Source: Paraburkholderia graminis C4D1M
GTDB lineage: Bacteria; Pseudomonadota; Gammaproteobacteria; Burkholderiales; Burkholderiaceae
DNA length: 64,000 nt
Assembly: GCF_000172415.1 (NCBI RefSeq)
Contig: NZ_ABLD01000004.1
Location: forward strand, 1-64,000
Reading direction: 5' to 3'
In this document: positions 63,245-64,000 of the stretch, piece by piece
Position numbering within the stretch: position 1 is the stretch's first letter
How the letters are laid out: the number at the start of each line of letters is the position of its first letter
Position numbers and translations under genes: made by a program
Notes under the pieces: model-generated
Databases searched by the model: none
The model's input: only the letters and a program-made list of their open reading frames with translations
What the model was told of the DNA's origin: nothing

Positions 63245-64000
63245 GCCGCCCTCACCTCGGTCTGGATGTCCAGTTCGCCGCACAACGCGTGGAAATAGCC
63301 CGCGAAGTTCGGATCGCTGCGCGCACCGATCGGCGAACGCGCGGCAATGTCGATGTCGTAGACCTTCTTCACCTGCGAAGGCCGCCCGCCGAGCACGACC
63401 ACGCGCTTGGACAACGCTACGGCTTCGTCGATATCGTGCGTGACCAGCACCACGGTCTTGTGGAACGTCTCGACCGCTTCCATCAGCACGCCCTCCAGAT
63501 ACAGGCGCGTTTGATAGTCGAGCGCGGAGAACGGCTCATCGAGCAGAATGATGTCGGGATCGTTGATCAACGTGCGGATCAACGCCACACGTTGGCGCAT
63601 GCCGCCCGACAACATGCGCGGATAAGCGTTCTCGAAGCCGGCAAGGCCATACGTGTTGAGATACTCCATTGCCATTTCATGCGCCTCGGCCGCCGGCATG
63701 CCGGAAAGCTCGGGGCCGATCAGCACGTTCTGCAACACCGTGCGCCACGGCAGCAACAGATCGCGCTGCATCATGTAGCCGACCTTGCCGCGCAATCCGT
63801 CCACTGCTTGCCCGCGATAGACGATCTCGCCGCTGTCCGCCTCGAGCAGCCCGGCGATCACATTGAACACCGTCGTCTTGCCGCAGCCCGACGGTCCGAT
63901 GATGCTGACGAAATCGCGTTCGTGAATGTCGAACGTGAGACCGCCGAGTACGTCGACCGAACCCAGTTTGTTCGAAAACGATTTACGGATATTGCGTAAC
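63241..64000 (-). CDS. ABC transporter ATP-binding protein, 5' end outside the window
   Basis: A SsuB/TauB-type ATPase with about 253 codons visible. Walker A is GPSGCGKTT, the Q-loop lies in GYMMQRDLLLPWRTV, the ABC signature is LSGGMRQRVALIRTL, Walker B is DIILLDEPFSALD, and the H-loop is LVTHDIDEAVALS. Only the first residues are missing (the frame opens LRNIRKSFSNKLG at the edge). Its stop overlaps the permease ATG. C-terminal residues IGARSDPNFAGYFHALCGEL are family-typical. Confidence 0.93.
   Translation of the reverse strand, partial: LRNIRKSFSNKLGSVDVLGGLTFDIHERDFVSIIGPSGCGKTTVFNVIAGLLEADSGEIVYRGQAVDGLRGKVGYMMQRDLLLPWRTVLQNVLIGPELSGMPAAEAHEMAMEYLNTYGLAGFENAYPRMLSGGMRQRVALIRTLINDPDIILLDEPFSALDYQTRLYLEGVLMEAVETFHKTVVLVTHDIDEAVALSKRVVVLGGRPSQVKKVYDIDIAARSPIGARSDPNFAGYFHALCGELDIQTEVRAA

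Overview
The window is GC-rich, densely coded chromosomal DNA of a Burkholderia-type betaproteobacterium, most likely Paraburkholderia. The evidence is the gene order (tpiA / quinone oxidoreductase / pnp / rpsO; ilvBNC-psd-pssA-leuA; yebC-purD-hemF-nadD-rsfS-rlmH-maf-rng) and the protein sequences. No tRNA, rRNA, CRISPR array, transposase or integrase was recognised. Most of it is core housekeeping sequence.

Layout. 1-6.1 kb (minus): end of tpiA, a quinone oxidoreductase, pnp and rpsO with a structured spacer, and an orphan branched-chain amino-acid-type binding protein. 6.3-9.4 kb (plus): a lipoprotein, a beta-carbonic anhydrase and a SulP anion transporter, probably a bicarbonate module. 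9.5-16.7 kb (minus): branched-chain amino acid synthesis (ilvB, ilvN, ilvC, leuA) interleaved with phosphatidylethanolamine synthesis (psd, pssA). 17-24.7 kb (plus): an ECF-like sigma factor coupled to DUF3619, DUF3106 and RDD genes, then an LpxH-like phosphatase, a glycosyltransferase, DgkA, a TetR regulator, a LOG-family protein and an SDR. 25.2-27.4 kb: an ArnT-like membrane glycosyltransferase with an unusual N-terminal 12-residue repeat. 27.5-32.4 kb (minus): DUF924, truncated haemoglobin, an FtsX-like ABC permease, DUF4126, and the guanidinium exporter gene gdx/sugE behind a recognisable guanidine-II (mini-ykkC) riboswitch. 32.5-40.9 kb (minus): a full kdp potassium system (small orf, kdpF, A, B, C, D, E), with kdpB frameshifted. 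41.1-43.5 kb (minus): quinone reductase, mgsA, SDR. 43.7-52.2 kb (plus): upp, yebC, purD, hemF, nadD, rsfS, rlmH, maf, rng.

A 5.7 kb accessory segment (52.2-57.9 kb) starts exactly at the 3' end of rng. It is bounded by a 34-bp imperfect direct repeat of the last bases of rng. It carries a GntR regulator with two operator-like palindromes, a glucarate-dehydratase-like enolase, an ACS-type MFS transporter, an SDR and a LysR regulator. It looks like a sugar-acid utilisation cassette. Beyond it lie small lineage-specific genes, a membrane cytochrome c, and an amidase followed by an SsuA/NMT1-type ABC importer that runs off the window.

Sequence integrity. Several genes carry defects that a single lost base would explain: the start of sulP, three in the first 65 bp of ilvN, kdpB at its TGDGxND motif, and possibly the CTG start of nadD. 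The pattern suggests base-dropping errors in this sequence more than independent gene decay, but reads would be needed to decide.
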